Notes: generated from the letters alone by a model not told the origin. Shown: positions 16,591 through 25,835, counted from the stretch's first letter. The stretch is 64,000 nt of DNA from Maritalea porphyrae (GCF_027213965.1 NZ_JAPWGX010000003.1:434001-498000); one strand, 5' to 3'. Translations and numbers: made by a program.

Positions 16591-17748
16591 TTAGGTCTGC
16601 TTTTTAAATGGCGTATAGTTTTTCATTTCTGCCTGATCTAAGGCAACGTGTTCACGTTCATTGACCAAATAGTCTTCAATGGCCTCTCGAAAAGCCGGAT
16701 GGGCGATAAAGTGGGCTGAATATGTTGTTACTGGTTCATAGCCGCGGGCAAGTTTGTGGCCACCCTGTGCGCCCGCTTCTACACGCTTTAGGCGGTTTTG
16801 AATCGCAAAATCAATGGCTTGATAGTAGCACAATTCGAAATGCAGGAAGGGCACATGGGTATTGCATCCCCAATATCTCCCGAACAAGGTATCTGACCCG
16901 ATGAAGTTGAGCGCACCAGCGATCGTACGATCTTCGTCCTTTGCAAACATCAACAGTATCCGGTCGGCCATGCTTTTGCCGATCATAGAAAAGAAAGTGC
17001 GATTGAGGTATGGCGAGCCCCATTTTCGCGCGCCAGTGTCCTGATAGAATTCAAAAAACACATCCCAATCCGCTTCCGTGATTTCGCTCCCGGTTTTCCA
17101 CACCACATTGATTCCATTGGCCAATGCTTCGCGTCGCTCTTTGCGAATGGATTTGCGTTTGCGTGAAGTCAGGCTCTCTAAGAAGTCATCAAAATTTGTG
17201 AAGTTGTTGTTGGTCCAATGAAACTGTTGATCGTTTCTCTCAAGCCAGCCATTTGATTTGAATACAGCAAGCTCGTTTTTTGAAAGGAATGTAGCATGCG
17301 CAGAAGAGCACCCTAGTTGGATTGTTGCCGACGCGGCGGCATCGGGCAGGGCGGCAAGCATTTCAGTAGGGGCATCAGGCCTTATGAGGAGTTTGGGGGC
17401 AGAGGCGGGCGTGAAAGGAACAGAAATTTGCAGCTTTGGGTAATAGTTGCCGCCAGCGCGCGCATATGCATCTGCCCAAGCGTGGTCAAACACATATTCG
17501 CCTTGAGAGTGGTTTTTGATGTAAGCTGGCATAATAGCAAAGATGATGTCGTTTTGATCGACTAGCGCGATATGTTGAGGTTGCCAGCCGCTCAGAGCCG
17601 AAGCGCTGCCCGAACGTTCAAGTGCATCAAAAAAGGCATATTGAACAAATGGGTTTGTAGAACCAGCGCAAGCATTCCAACTGTCAGCCCCAATCTGTGT
17701 CGCTGAGCCAAAGGTCTTTGCAATAATGGGCGCTGATTGTTTGCTCAC
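16591..17748 (-). CDS. DUF482 / FemAB-like GNAT-fold protein
   Basis: The 385-residue product fits DUF482, annotated as peptidogalycan biosynthesis and related to FemAB/GNAT acyl-transferases. Characteristic stretches are YVFDHAWADAYARAGGNYYPKLQ, SRKRKSIRKERREA and GALNFIGSDTLFGRYWGC, then the late RVEAGAQGGHKLARGYEP. The substrate is unknown. The GTG start overlaps the stop of the preceding GDPD gene by four bases, so translation is coupled. RidA-GDPD-DUF482 is a recurring gene set in Hyphomicrobiales. Confidence 0.85.
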   Translation of the reverse strand: MSKQSAPIIAKTFGSATQIGADSWNACAGSTNPFVQYAFFDALERSGSASALSGWQPQHIALVDQNDIIFAIMPAYIKNHSQGEYVFDHAWADAYARAGGNYYPKLQISVPFTPASAPKLLIRPDAPTEMLAALPDAAASATIQLGCSSAHATFLSKNELAVFKSNGWLERNDQQFHWTNNNFTNFDDFLESLTSRKRKSIRKERREALANGINVVWKTGSEITEADWDVFFEFYQDTGARKWGSPYLNRTFFSMIGKSMADRILLMFAKDEDRTIAGALNFIGSDTLFGRYWGCNTHVPFLHFELCYYQAIDFAIQNRLKRVEAGAQGGHKLARGYEPVTTYSAHFIAHPAFREAIEDYLVNEREHVALDQAEMKNYTPFKKQT

Positions 17749-18500
17749 TTTTTGCCTTTGTCGAGTTGGGAAAGCCCTTCGTCTTCAAAGACGACTTGAT
17801 CCGCATGAATGGCTGCAGTGGCGTGTTGCGCCTCGTTCTTTACTGTCCATGTCATCACTTTGTAGCCGAGCGTTCTGTACAACCGCACCATTGGAAGGTC
17901 CAAATCATCTACGTTACAGGAAACGAAGCTAAATCTTGTCCACGGCCAATGTAGGAGATGGCGAAGCAGAAATCCCACAATCCATGGTGCGTTTTTTGGT
18001 TTCTCGCGTTCCAATACTATGCCGATTGGCCAAGGGCAGCCATGGCGTCGCAGTTCAACTAAAAGCTTTGGATCAAAACTCTTAAACACCAACGGTCCCT
18101 TATAGTTTTGCGCGACTTCAACTGTATGCTTTGCCAATTGCGAATTGTCATCATGTTGGGACTTCAGTTCGACGATAAGCGGTACCTGTCCGTCGACTTG
18201 CTGTAACAGATCGGCAAAGGACTGGGGTTTGTTTTGGCTCCCTTTGAGCGGGATGCGGCTGAATTGATCGGCACTTATGCTCCTCAGCCTACCAGATTGT
18301 GCCGTCAAACGATCAAGAGTGTAGTCGTGAAACACAACAGGTTGGTCATCGCCTGTCAGCTGCAAGTCGCATTCGATGCCAAGGCCCGCATTTATTGCAG
18401 CTGCAAACGCGTCTGCACTGTTTTCTATAATACCCTTTTTGTGGCTATGAAGACCACGATGGGCAATTGGCTGAGCGAAAGCAGCTGCAATATCGTCCAT
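17745..18500 (-). CDS. glycerophosphodiester phosphodiesterase family protein
   Basis: This 251-residue TIM-barrel hydrolase resembles enzymes that release glycerol 3-phosphate from glycerophosphodiesters. The catalytic elements are visible: AHRG near residue 13, GIECDLQLT with the acidic metal ligands near 40, and VVFHDYTLDRLT with the second histidine near 54. It has no signal peptide, so it is cytoplasmic. It overlaps RidA upstream by one base and DUF482 downstream by four bases. The true substrate in this operon is not known. Confidence 0.9.
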   Translation of the reverse strand: MDDIAAAFAQPIAHRGLHSHKKGIIENSADAFAAAINAGLGIECDLQLTGDDQPVVFHDYTLDRLTAQSGRLRSISADQFSRIPLKGSQNKPQSFADLLQQVDGQVPLIVELKSQHDDNSQLAKHTVEVAQNYKGPLVFKSFDPKLLVELRRHGCPWPIGIVLEREKPKNAPWIVGFLLRHLLHWPWTRFSFVSCNVDDLDLPMVRLYRTLGYKVMTWTVKNEAQHATAAIHADQVVFEDEGLSQLDKGKK

Positions 18501-18961
18501 TAATCCGCAATCTCAACAATCGCTTCGATTTCGACAACTGCGCCGAGCGGAAGTGAAGGCACGCCAACAGCGGCGCGGGCGTGTTTTCCCTTGTCGCCCA
18601 AGAATTGGCCGATCAAGTCAGATGCGCCATTTGCCACAAGATGATGCTCATTGAAATCGTCGGTACAGGCTACAAACACGCCGAGTTTGATAACTTGTTT
18701 AATGTTGGATAGATCCACACCTGCACTCGACTTTATTTGTCCAAGAATATTGAGGGCACAGATTTGCGCAGCTTGTTGTGCTTGTTCAACGCCAACATTG
18801 TCCCCCAAGCGACCTTTGCGCAGGCCCTCAGCATCCATTGGCAGTTGCCCTGAAATGTGCAGCAGATTTCCGGTGCGTTGTACTGGCACATAGCTGGCGA
18901 GTGGTGCGACAGGGGCAGGCAATTGAAAGCCAAGTTCAATAATTTTTTCTTCAGGAGTCAT
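18500..18961 (-). CDS. RidA-family enamine/imine deaminase-like protein
   Basis: The 153-residue protein belongs to the YjgF/RidA family, trimeric proteins that hydrolyse reactive 2-aminoacrylate and related imines. The conserved arginine is R129 in HARAAVGV, and the ending LPLGAVVEIEAIVEI is typical. It is longer than E. coli RidA (128 residues) and belongs to a sub-group with an extended start. It is the first gene of the RidA-GDPD-DUF482 operon and begins nine bases after polymerase IV. Confidence 0.9.
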   Translation of the reverse strand: MTPEEKIIELGFQLPAPVAPLASYVPVQRTGNLLHISGQLPMDAEGLRKGRLGDNVGVEQAQQAAQICALNILGQIKSSAGVDLSNIKQVIKLGVFVACTDDFNEHHLVANGASDLIGQFLGDKGKHARAAVGVPSLPLGAVVEIEAIVEIAD

Positions 18962-18970
18962 GGTTGTACC

Positions 18971-20281
18971 CTAGGTTGATTTTGGTTTTGGCGAATCTTT
19001 GTCGCTCTTGATTTCTTCTTTTTTGACGCTCATTAGTTTGCCGCGCAAGACCGCTTTTTTACCAAAGCGGTCACGCACCTTATCCATTGCGCGTTCGGCG
19101 GCTGCTTTGCGAGCAACCTTTGGATCAATTAGATCGACAGGGTCACTCGTTGGGGCTTTGCACAAGCCCGATACGCCAATGCCGATTAGCCTAAAGCTGG
19201 TCATGCCCACTTCCTTTTCCAACATCGATTGACCTGTTTCATAGATTATGTGTGCCAAGTGAGTTGGAGAGAGGAGTTGGCGGCGCCGTGTTCGCGTGGC
19301 AAATCCAGCTGTTTTGAGTTTTAACGTTATGGTGTCGCCGGCAAGATCTTTGGCTTTCATGCGGCTGCTGACTTCTTCTGACAGACGTAACATCACCTTA
19401 GAAAGTTCCTCGAAGTCATTTATATCCTTAAAGAAAGTCGTTTCGTTCGATACCGATTTTACACCGCGCGAGCGTTTGACCAAGCGCTTGTCTTCACCGC
19501 GCGCGAGGTAATAGAGACGTGCACCAATTTCACCATATCGGCTGGCAAGATCCTTGAGTTCCATTTCCTGCAGTTGACCAATGCGGGTGATACCATCTCT
19601 TGCCAGCCGCTCTCCGAATTTTTTACCGATGCCATAAATGATGGTCACTGGCTTGTCGGCGAGAAATTGTGTGGTTTCGGCTTTGCCGATCAGCGCCATG
19701 CCGCGTGGTTTGTCCAAATCAGAAGCGATTTTTGCCAAGAATTTGTTGTGCGAAAGCCCAATTGAAATTGTCACGCCGACGTTTTTCTCCACATCGCGTG
19801 CGAGTTTAGCAAGGCTTTGTGCTGGACTGGCGTGGTGCAGTTTTTGGGTGCCAGACAGGTCTAAGAATGCCTCGTCTATGCTGAGTGGTTCAACAGATGG
19901 GGTCAACTTGTCGAACTCATCGCGGATCAGTTTGCTGGCTTTGACGTATTCTGCCATCCGTGGACGAACAAAAACCGCTTGTGGGCATAAGCGCTTGGCT
20001 TGAAACGAGGGCATGGCGGAACGGACACCACTAAGCCGGGCGATATAGCAGCAGGTAGACACAACGCCACGTTGGCTGCCGCCAACAATGACCGGTTTGT
20101 CACGCAATTCCGGGTTGTCGCGTTTTTCAACGGAGGCATAAAAAGAATCGCAATCCACATGAGCGATACTTAGTTCATTCAGCTCTGAATGGGTAATGGT
20201 GCGACGCGACTTGCAAACGGGACATCGGTCGAAATCCTTTTCGCCGTTCTGGTGGCCGCATTCCTTGCAAAGTGTCGCCAT
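18971..20281 (-). CDS. dinB: DNA polymerase IV with N-terminal zinc-ribbon
   Basis: This is a Y-family translesion polymerase of 436 residues. The polymerase core shows IAHVDCDSFYASVEKRD, then YIARLSGVRSAMP, SIDEAFLDL (two catalytic acids) and SIGLSHNKFLAKIASDLDKP. Before it is a short C4 zinc-ribbon (C5, C8, C20, C23), found in alphaproteobacterial DinB but not in the E. coli enzyme. No canonical clamp-binding peptide is obvious at the very C-terminus, which is instead Lys/Asp/Pro-rich. The neighbours DUF3572 and divK are typical for Hyphomicrobiales. Confidence 0.92.
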   Translation of the reverse strand: MATLCKECGHQNGEKDFDRCPVCKSRRTITHSELNELSIAHVDCDSFYASVEKRDNPELRDKPVIVGGSQRGVVSTCCYIARLSGVRSAMPSFQAKRLCPQAVFVRPRMAEYVKASKLIRDEFDKLTPSVEPLSIDEAFLDLSGTQKLHHASPAQSLAKLARDVEKNVGVTISIGLSHNKFLAKIASDLDKPRGMALIGKAETTQFLADKPVTIIYGIGKKFGERLARDGITRIGQLQEMELKDLASRYGEIGARLYYLARGEDKRLVKRSRGVKSVSNETTFFKDINDFEELSKVMLRLSEEVSSRMKAKDLAGDTITLKLKTAGFATRTRRRQLLSPTHLAHIIYETGQSMLEKEVGMTSFRLIGIGVSGLCKAPTSDPVDLIDPKVARKAAAERAMDKVRDRFGKKAVLRGKLMSVKKEEIKSDKDSPKPKST

Positions 20282-20287
20282 TTCGCT

Positions 20288-20557
20288 TTAGCCGCTTGGG
20301 TTGAGTTGATAATAGGCGCGCATAAACTGTTCTGTGCTGATGCGTGCGTTTGCGCAAACGGCAAGCATTGCGGGCTCATTGTGGGCGAAGAAGTCCATCA
20401 TACCTGTTTTGACGTGTTGAGCAATTTCAACGCGCAATTCGTCTGGCGATGTGCCGGTTTCACCCAAAAACTGACCCAGCAACTCGGGCTCACTTATCAA
20501 ATGCGTCAGGCAGGCGTTGGCAATTTCATCAACAAACTGGTCGGAAACTAAGCTCAT
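20288..20557 (-). CDS. DUF3572 protein
   Basis: The 89-residue helical protein matches DUF3572 (AxxCLTHLISEPELLGQFL near the start, FAHNEPAMLAVC near residue 60, AYYQLNP at the end). The function is unknown. It lies between dinB, six bases downstream, and the divergent divK, an order conserved in Hyphomicrobiales. This context hints at a cell-cycle link but proves nothing. Confidence 0.85.
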   Translation of the reverse strand: MSLVSDQFVDEIANACLTHLISEPELLGQFLGETGTSPDELRVEIAQHVKTGMMDFFAHNEPAMLAVCANARISTEQFMRAYYQLNPSG

Positions 20558-20654
20558 CTAAATGGGTCCTATTACGTCTTTCGTAAGATTTTGGATGTTA
20601 AATCAAATGCATCTTAAATTCGACAAGTCATATGAACATTTGATCCGGGGAATT

Positions 20655-21029
20655 ATGTCAAAGACGGTGATGATCGTTGAAGATAACGAGCTAAATATGA
20701 AGCTGTTCAACGATTTGTTGGAATCGCGCGGCTATCGCACGATACAAACACGAAATGGGCTTGATGCGCTAGACATTGCGAAAGAGCATCACCCAGATTT
20801 GATTTTGATGGACATTCAGTTGCCTGAAGTCTCTGGGTTGGTGGTGACCAAATGGATCAAAGAGAATGAAGAGCTGGCGCATATTCCGGTGATTGCCGTT
20901 ACCGCGTTCGCCATGAAGGGTGATGAGGAGCGTATTCGCGAGGGGGGCTGTGAAGGCTATATTTCCAAACCCATCTCGTTGCCGCATTTCCTGGAAACAA
21001 TTGAGAATTTTATTGGGCCAGGTCGTTAA
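20655..21029 (+). CDS. divK: single-domain response regulator DivK
   Basis: The 124-residue receiver domain has D9/D10-type acidic residues (EDN at 9-11), phospho-acceptor D53 ([11 protein letters not shown]) and the conserved lysine in SKPI. DivK relays phosphate in the DivJ/PleC pathway and inhibits CtrA activation through DivL. I take the ATG at 20655 with GGGG upstream; a frame open from 20562 lacks a site. pleD follows after 24 bases, as in Caulobacter. Confidence 0.95.
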   Translation: MSKTVMIVEDNELNMKLFNDLLESRGYRTIQTRNGLDALDIAKEHHPDLILMDIQLPEVSGLVVTKWIKENEELAHIPVIAVTAFAMKGDEERIREGGCEGYISKPISLPHFLETIENFIGPGR

Positions 21030-21053
21030 GCTGGCAAAGAATAAGGCATAGTC

Positions 21054-22424
21054 ATGACGGCACGAGTATTAGTTGTTGATGATATTCCAACGAATGTGAA
21101 ACTGTTGGCCGCTCGGCTTACGGCTGAGTATTTTGACGTTGTAGAAGCAAGCAATGGCGCAGACGCAATTGAGATTTGCCGTCGCGGTGATTGCGACTTG
21201 GTTTTGTTGGACGTTATGATGCCGGGTATGGACGGCTTTGAAACCTGCCAGCGGCTAAAGTCTGACCCAAAGACACAGCATATCCCTGTGGTCATGGTGA
21301 CAGCACTCGATCAACCTTCAGACAAAGTGCGTGGCCTTGAATCTGGGGCTGATGATTTTTTGACCAAACCTGTTGATGATATTCAACTGATGGCGCGTGT
21401 CAAAAGTCTGGCTCGCCTTAAAGGCCTTACTGATGAGTTGCGGGCACGGGCAGTGACTGGCCAGGCGATTGCGATTGAAGATATTGTCGATATGACAGCA
21501 GGCATCGATCCAACAGGTGGCAACATCTTGTTGATCGATTCTGATGCACATAATGCCAAACGGCTAATGGAGTCATTGGCCACGGAACATAATGTTACTC
21601 ACCTTGCAACGCCTGAAGATGCAGCCTTTCATTTAGCGGATCAAGATTTTGAAGTTGTGGTCGTTAGCATGGCGCTAGATGGAATTGATCCATTGAGGAT
21701 TTGTTCTCAAATTCGAACGCTTGAGAATACACGCGGCATTCCCATCATTCTTGTCGCCGACGTGCCGGATAAGCCAAAGGTGGTGCGTGGACTTGAACTT
21801 GGCGTAAATGATTTCATTTTGCGCCCAGTGGAGCGCAATGAGCTTGCAGCACGTGTGCGTACGCAGTTGCGCCGTTATCGTTATTCAAATGAGTTGCGCA
21901 AAAACTTGTCGAGCACGGTGGCAATGGCCGTAATCGATGGGCTAACTGGACTTTACAATCGGCGATATTTTGACCGGCATATGTGTGTGCAACTGGATAG
22001 AGCCAAAGAAGGCGACCGGGGTCTTGGCTTGATGATGCTGGATATCGATTACTTCAAATCGGTCAATGATACCCACGGCCATGCGGCTGGCGACGAAGTG
22101 CTCAAAGAGTTTGCAGCGCGGCTTCAGCGCAACATTCGTGGCGTTGACTTGGCTTGTCGCTATGGCGGGGAAGAATTTGTGGTGATGATGCCTGGGACAG
22201 ATTTGGTCCATGCAAAGAATATTGCGGAACGTATTCGCCATGCGGTTGCTAGTGAGCCATTTGAAACAGGACTTACTATGCCGCTCAATATTACGGTGAG
22301 CGTGGGTATTTCAATAAATGAATTGCCCGATGAAACGCCCGAGCAAATGCTCAAACGTGCTGATATCGCGCTTTATCGTGCGAAACGGGAAGGGCGCAAT
22401 CGTATCGTTTATGATGCTGCTTAG
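21054..22424 (+). CDS. pleD: diguanylate cyclase response regulator PleD
   Basis: PleD makes cyclic di-GMP and directs polar development. The 456-residue protein has two receiver domains and a GGDEF domain. The first receiver has the acceptor in LLDVMMPGMDG near residue 53; the second has lost it (VSMALDG in that place), as expected for its adaptor role in dimerisation. The active site reads GGEEF near residue 370, and an RGVD inhibitory site lies just before it, so product inhibition should operate. It follows divK closely and is probably co-transcribed. Confidence 0.95.
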   Translation: MTARVLVVDDIPTNVKLLAARLTAEYFDVVEASNGADAIEICRRGDCDLVLLDVMMPGMDGFETCQRLKSDPKTQHIPVVMVTALDQPSDKVRGLESGADDFLTKPVDDIQLMARVKSLARLKGLTDELRARAVTGQAIAIEDIVDMTAGIDPTGGNILLIDSDAHNAKRLMESLATEHNVTHLATPEDAAFHLADQDFEVVVVSMALDGIDPLRICSQIRTLENTRGIPIILVADVPDKPKVVRGLELGVNDFILRPVERNELAARVRTQLRRYRYSNELRKNLSSTVAMAVIDGLTGLYNRRYFDRHMCVQLDRAKEGDRGLGLMMLDIDYFKSVNDTHGHAAGDEVLKEFAARLQRNIRGVDLACRYGGEEFVVMMPGTDLVHAKNIAERIRHAVASEPFETGLTMPLNITVSVGISINELPDETPEQMLKRADIALYRAKREGRNRIVYDAA

Positions 22425-22463
22425 CGCTCCTTCAAACTCAAACTTCATACAGTTTTATCTATA

Positions 22464-22530
22464 AAGGTTACCGCTTAGGATTAAGCGGCAACCTTAACGG
22501 GGTGTGTTAAGGTTAAGCCTTTAACATACC
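22464..22530 (+). other. two tandem stem-loops downstream of pleD
   Basis: The first pairs AAGGTT-A-CCGCTTA with TAAGCGG-C-AACCTT (22464-22477 with 22482-22495). The second pairs GGTGTGTTAAGG with CCTTTAACATACC (22501-22512 with 22518-22530) with one bulge and one G-T pair. They start 39 bases after the pleD stop. Neither has a U-run, so they may be 3'-end stabilisers or part of the structured region that follows. Confidence 0.5.
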
Positions 22531-22602
22531 TAGCGAAATGCGGCTGCGATTGGGCGCATTTGTTTGGAATAATTGCTTCGTAGGTGTAGGTAAAATGGTA
22601 AG

Positions 22603-22761
22603 CGGTTCGTTAAGAACCCGACTATTCCTACGGAGTTTTCTCAGGTCCGCCGCAACTTCCTGGGTCCGTAGGTCGGGCGTGTTCAACCTAGCGTTAGAGT
22701 GGCCTCTTCTTGCTGGGTTGAACTGCCCACTAAAAAAACCCCGCCGAAAGGCGGGGTTTTT
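22603..22761 (+). ncRNA. candidate structured RNA of unknown class between pleD and rpmG
   Basis: No protein is convincing here, but several paired segments stand in a row: GGTTC/GAACC (22604-22618), CCTACGGA/TCCGTAGG (22627-22634 with 22665-22672) enclosing CTCAGG/CCTGGG, then a long imperfect hairpin in which GGGC-GTTCAACC pairs with GGTTGAAC-GCCC (22675-22726) around AGAG/CTCT. A terminator closes the series. CCTACG can also pair with CGTAGG at 22579-22584, so two structures are possible. I cannot match it to 6S, SRP, RNase P or tmRNA. It could instead be the 3' end of the rpmG transcript on the other strand. Confidence 0.35.
22734..22761. terminator. bidirectional terminator between the RNA candidate and rpmG
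   Basis: CCCCGCC pairs with GGCGGGG around a GAAA tetraloop. A run of A precedes and a run of T follows, so it works on both strands: for the plus-strand candidate and for rpmG (minus). Confidence 0.9.
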
Positions 22762-22798
22762 ATCTTTTCGCACATCAATAGGTTTCTAAAGAGAAACC

Positions 22799-22966
22799 TT
22801 ACTTGATTTTAGATTCTTTGAAATCTACGTGCTTGCGCACAACAGGGTCATACTTCTTCAGTGTGAGCTTTTCTGTCATTGTGCGTGAATTCTTCTTGGC
22901 TACGTAAAAGAAGCCTGTGTCAGCTGTTGAAACCAGCTTGATCTTGACGGTGTTTGACTTGGCCAT
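22799..22966 (-). CDS. rpmG: 50S ribosomal protein L33
   Basis: The 55-residue protein is L33 of the cysteine-free type: [15 protein letters not shown] at the start, then FYVAKKNSR and [16 protein letters not shown] at the end, with no CxxC pairs. The ATG at 22966 gives the usual length. It follows the DUF983 gene in the same direction and ends at the shared bidirectional terminator. Confidence 0.95.
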   Translation of the reverse strand: MAKSNTVKIKLVSTADTGFFYVAKKNSRTMTEKLTLKKYDPVVRKHVDFKESKIK

Positions 22967-23091
22967 GCCTGCAATCCCAAATAAAAGGCCACGCGAATTA
23001 TACGCGCGGCACAAAATCGATATCGGGCGCAAACTAGGCATTTAGCGCAAAAAGTCAAGCGCCCGATTGATGTTTTTGTGAAATGGTTATT

Positions 23092-23508
23092 CTACTGCAT
23101 GTCCGTTGCAGTGGTGAAGTTGGGGTCGAACCCGTGTAGGTAATTTGCCCATTGAACGCCCACGATCATGCCTTTGATTGGCCGTAGCAGACCTAGCGAC
23201 AGAATTAGCATTGTCGGTATCGCCCAATAGAGGTGGATCATGGGTTCGATTTGGTAGGATGATTCTAGATGGAAGATCCCACCAACAACCAAGTGTCCAA
23301 CAATTGCCATTGTAATATAGGGGGGCGCGTCATCTGCACGGTGGTGATGAAAGGATTCACCGCACTCGGAACAACTGTCTTGCACCTTCAGATAACCTTT
23401 AAAAAGGTTACCTTTGCCACAATTCGGACAACGACCCGATATCCCGTTTTTTATGGCGGCCCAAACACTTCGTTTGGGCTTGGCAATTGCGCTTATTTCT
23501 ATGCTCAC
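23092..23508 (-). CDS. DUF983 membrane protein with two CxxC pairs
   Basis: The 138-residue product matches DUF983: an N-terminal zinc-finger-like part (GRCPNCGKGNLF and CSECGE), then FHHHRADDAPPYITM and two membrane segments (about 68-85 and 92-112). The family is common in alphaproteobacteria and its function is unknown. The start is a GTG at 23508, nine bases after the rnr stop, so the genes are co-transcribed. A membrane-bound zinc protein is what the sequence supports. Confidence 0.85.
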   Translation of the reverse strand: MSIEISAIAKPKRSVWAAIKNGISGRCPNCGKGNLFKGYLKVQDSCSECGESFHHHRADDAPPYITMAIVGHLVVGGIFHLESSYQIEPMIHLYWAIPTMLILSLGLLRPIKGMIVGVQWANYLHGFDPNFTTATDMQ

Positions 23509-23517
23509 TCCGCATCC

Positions 23518-25824
23518 CTATCTTTTATTTCGGCGTTTGCCGAATGTCGTCTTTCTAACTGGACTACGCCCGCGGCTGCGCCTTGGTGGTTTTACTTGCT
23601 CGCCAGTGGTAAGCATTTCAAACCGCAAAGAGCCCGCAAGGGGTTCAGCCTCCACCAGTCGGACTTCAACTTGATCACCGATTCTAAAACGCTCTCCGGT
23701 GCGTTCGCCAATCAGCGCCTGTTGACCTTCATCATGAAGGAAATAGTCCGAGCCAAGTGTGCCTGCCGGTATAAAACCATCTGCGCCCGATTTATCCAAT
23801 CGGACAAATAGTCCCGCCCCAATAACTCCCGCAATGCGGCCAGGGAAGGTGGCGCCAACTTGGTCTGCCAAGAAATAGGCAAGCAGCCGGTCGGTGGTTT
23901 CGCGTTCTGCTGCCATAGCGCGACGCTCAGTCATCGAAATCTGTTCGCCGATCATCGGTAGCTTGCTGTCCGTTTCAGGCGGTAGACCGTCATTTCCAAG
24001 CTTTAGGGCGCGGATTAGGGCGCGATGAACGATCAAATCGGCATAACGGCGAATGGGTGAGGTGAAATGGGCGTAGCGACGCAGGTTGAGCCCGAAGTGC
24101 CCATAGTTCTCATGGGTGTATTCGGCTTGCGCTTGCGAGCGCAAAATCATTTCGTTGACCAAATGGGGATTGTCGCTTTTTTCCGCCATTGCTAAAATAC
24201 GGTTGAAATGGTCAGGTTTCACTGTATCGCCAGGATTGAAATTCAGCTCCATTGATGACAATGCTTCTTTTAGCCCAATCATCTTTTGTTGCGATGGCGC
24301 GTCATGCGCTCGATAGAGCAGCGGCACCTTGTGTTTTTCGAGCGTTTCGGCGGCGCACACGTTTGATTGAATCATCATTTCTTCAATTAAGCGGTGAGCG
24401 GTTAGGCGTTCGGGGATATGAACGTCTTGAACCATGCCCTTGTCGTTGAGGATGATCTTGCGTTCAGGCAAGTCTAGCGCCAATGGGCCACGTTTCTTTT
24501 GTGCCCGCTCCATTGCAGTAAATGCTGCAAATAGTGGCTTCAAGATGGGCTCAAGTAAAGGCTGTGTTTTGTCGTCTGGGTGGCCATCAATCGCTGTTTG
24601 TGCTTGTTGATAGCTTAGTTTGGCAGCCGAACGAATGAGAGTGCGATGGAAGCTGTGGCTGACCTTTTCACCATCTGAATCAAATACCATACGCAAGCCA
24701 AGGGCCGCGCGGTTTTGTAATTCAATCAATGAACATAGGTTGTTCGAGATCTTTTCCGGCAGCATCGGCACAACGCGGTCAGGGAAGTAGACAGAGTTGC
24801 CGCGAAGCAATGCCTCGCGTTCCATTTCTGAGCCGGGGCGTACATAGTGGGCCACGTCAGCAATCGCTACATATACAACAAATCCACCTTCGTTGGCTGG
24901 GTCTTCGTCGAGTTGTGCATAGACCGCATCGTCGTGGTCTTTAGCCGTTGCCGGGTCAATGGTGACAAATGGCAGGTGACGCCAGTCTTCACGCCCGGTC
25001 AAATCGGCAGGCTTTGCCGCTTCTGATTCCGCGATTACCGAATTTGGGAACTTGTGCGGAATTTCAAGGTTATGCAACGCGATTAGGCTGACGGCCTTTT
25101 CGCTCAATGGGTTGCCAATAACGTTGACCACTTTGGCTTTTGGCACCATCGCACGACCGGCAACTGCCTGTTCGACTTCAACTAAATCGCCGTCTTTAGC
25201 ACCGTTTAGATCGCCCGCGTGGATTTGCATCTCACGTCCTTTGCGCTCTACTGGCACAAGGCGCGCGCCGCGTTCTACCATGCGCACCACGCCAATAAGT
25301 GACTTGCGCGGCGCATCTAGAATTTTCATGGGTTTTGCCAAATAGGCAGGACCGTCTGGCACTTCGTTTGGTGACACACGTGCCAGCACCCGGTCGCCAG
25401 GGCCAGGTACGATTTTGGCGTCTTTTGCCACAACAATTAGAACGCCGGGGCGCTCGCCATCGTCGTCATCCCATTTGTCAGGGTGCCCAATCATATAGTT
25501 GGGGTCTGTGTCTTTTGGAATATCAATTACGGTGACAGAGGGTAGAACTGCAGTACGGCGATAGGTTTTACGTGTCCGATTGATCAGACCGTCGTCTTCC
25601 ATCTCCTTGAGCAGTGCTTTGAGAATAATCCGGTCGTCACCCCGAATGCCAAAAGCCTTCGCGATATCGCGTTTGCTGGCATTGTGGGGGTTGATGTCGA
25701 GATATTCTACAATTTGGTCGCGTGTAGGTATTTGCCCGTCGCGGTTTTGTTTCGCGCGGGTTTTATGTGCGTGTCGCTGATCTGGTGCTTTGGGCAGGCG
25801 ACCCCGATTATCATTACGGGCCAT
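23518..25824 (-). CDS. rnr: ribonuclease R
   Basis: This 768-residue processive 3'-5' exoribonuclease degrades structured RNA and helps in ribosome and tmRNA quality control. An N-terminal winged-helix segment is followed by cold-shock domains, the RNB catalytic domain with TIDPATAKDHDDAVY near residue 290 (magnesium-binding aspartates), and a C-terminal S1 domain starting near 660. The tail is basic (RSRGRSPVRK). It begins 11 bases after topA, forming a topA-rnr-DUF983 unit. Confidence 0.95.
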   Translation of the reverse strand: MARNDNRGRLPKAPDQRHAHKTRAKQNRDGQIPTRDQIVEYLDINPHNASKRDIAKAFGIRGDDRIILKALLKEMEDDGLINRTRKTYRRTAVLPSVTVIDIPKDTDPNYMIGHPDKWDDDDGERPGVLIVVAKDAKIVPGPGDRVLARVSPNEVPDGPAYLAKPMKILDAPRKSLIGVVRMVERGARLVPVERKGREMQIHAGDLNGAKDGDLVEVEQAVAGRAMVPKAKVVNVIGNPLSEKAVSLIALHNLEIPHKFPNSVIAESEAAKPADLTGREDWRHLPFVTIDPATAKDHDDAVYAQLDEDPANEGGFVVYVAIADVAHYVRPGSEMEREALLRGNSVYFPDRVVPMLPEKISNNLCSLIELQNRAALGLRMVFDSDGEKVSHSFHRTLIRSAAKLSYQQAQTAIDGHPDDKTQPLLEPILKPLFAAFTAMERAQKKRGPLALDLPERKIILNDKGMVQDVHIPERLTAHRLIEEMMIQSNVCAAETLEKHKVPLLYRAHDAPSQQKMIGLKEALSSMELNFNPGDTVKPDHFNRILAMAEKSDNPHLVNEMILRSQAQAEYTHENYGHFGLNLRRYAHFTSPIRRYADLIVHRALIRALKLGNDGLPPETDSKLPMIGEQISMTERRAMAAERETTDRLLAYFLADQVGATFPGRIAGVIGAGLFVRLDKSGADGFIPAGTLGSDYFLHDEGQQALIGERTGERFRIGDQVEVRLVEAEPLAGSLRFEMLTTGEQVKPPRRSRGRSPVRKTTFGKRRNKR

Positions 25825-25835
25825 CAGAGCCCTTT

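Noticed and set aside
22603-22761. Identity as 6S, SRP, tmRNA or RNase P RNA
   Set aside because: I checked for the known core sequences (SRP GGAAGGAAGC-type loop, RNase P core, tmRNA tag codons) and did not find them; the tandem hairpins also differ from the single long 6S hairpin.
22513-22789. Overlapping plus and minus frames (about 85 codons each) between pleD and rpmG
   Set aside because: Both run through strong stem-loops and the terminator, have Arg/Leu-biased composition and lack binding sites; a structured RNA or untranslated region explains the interval better.
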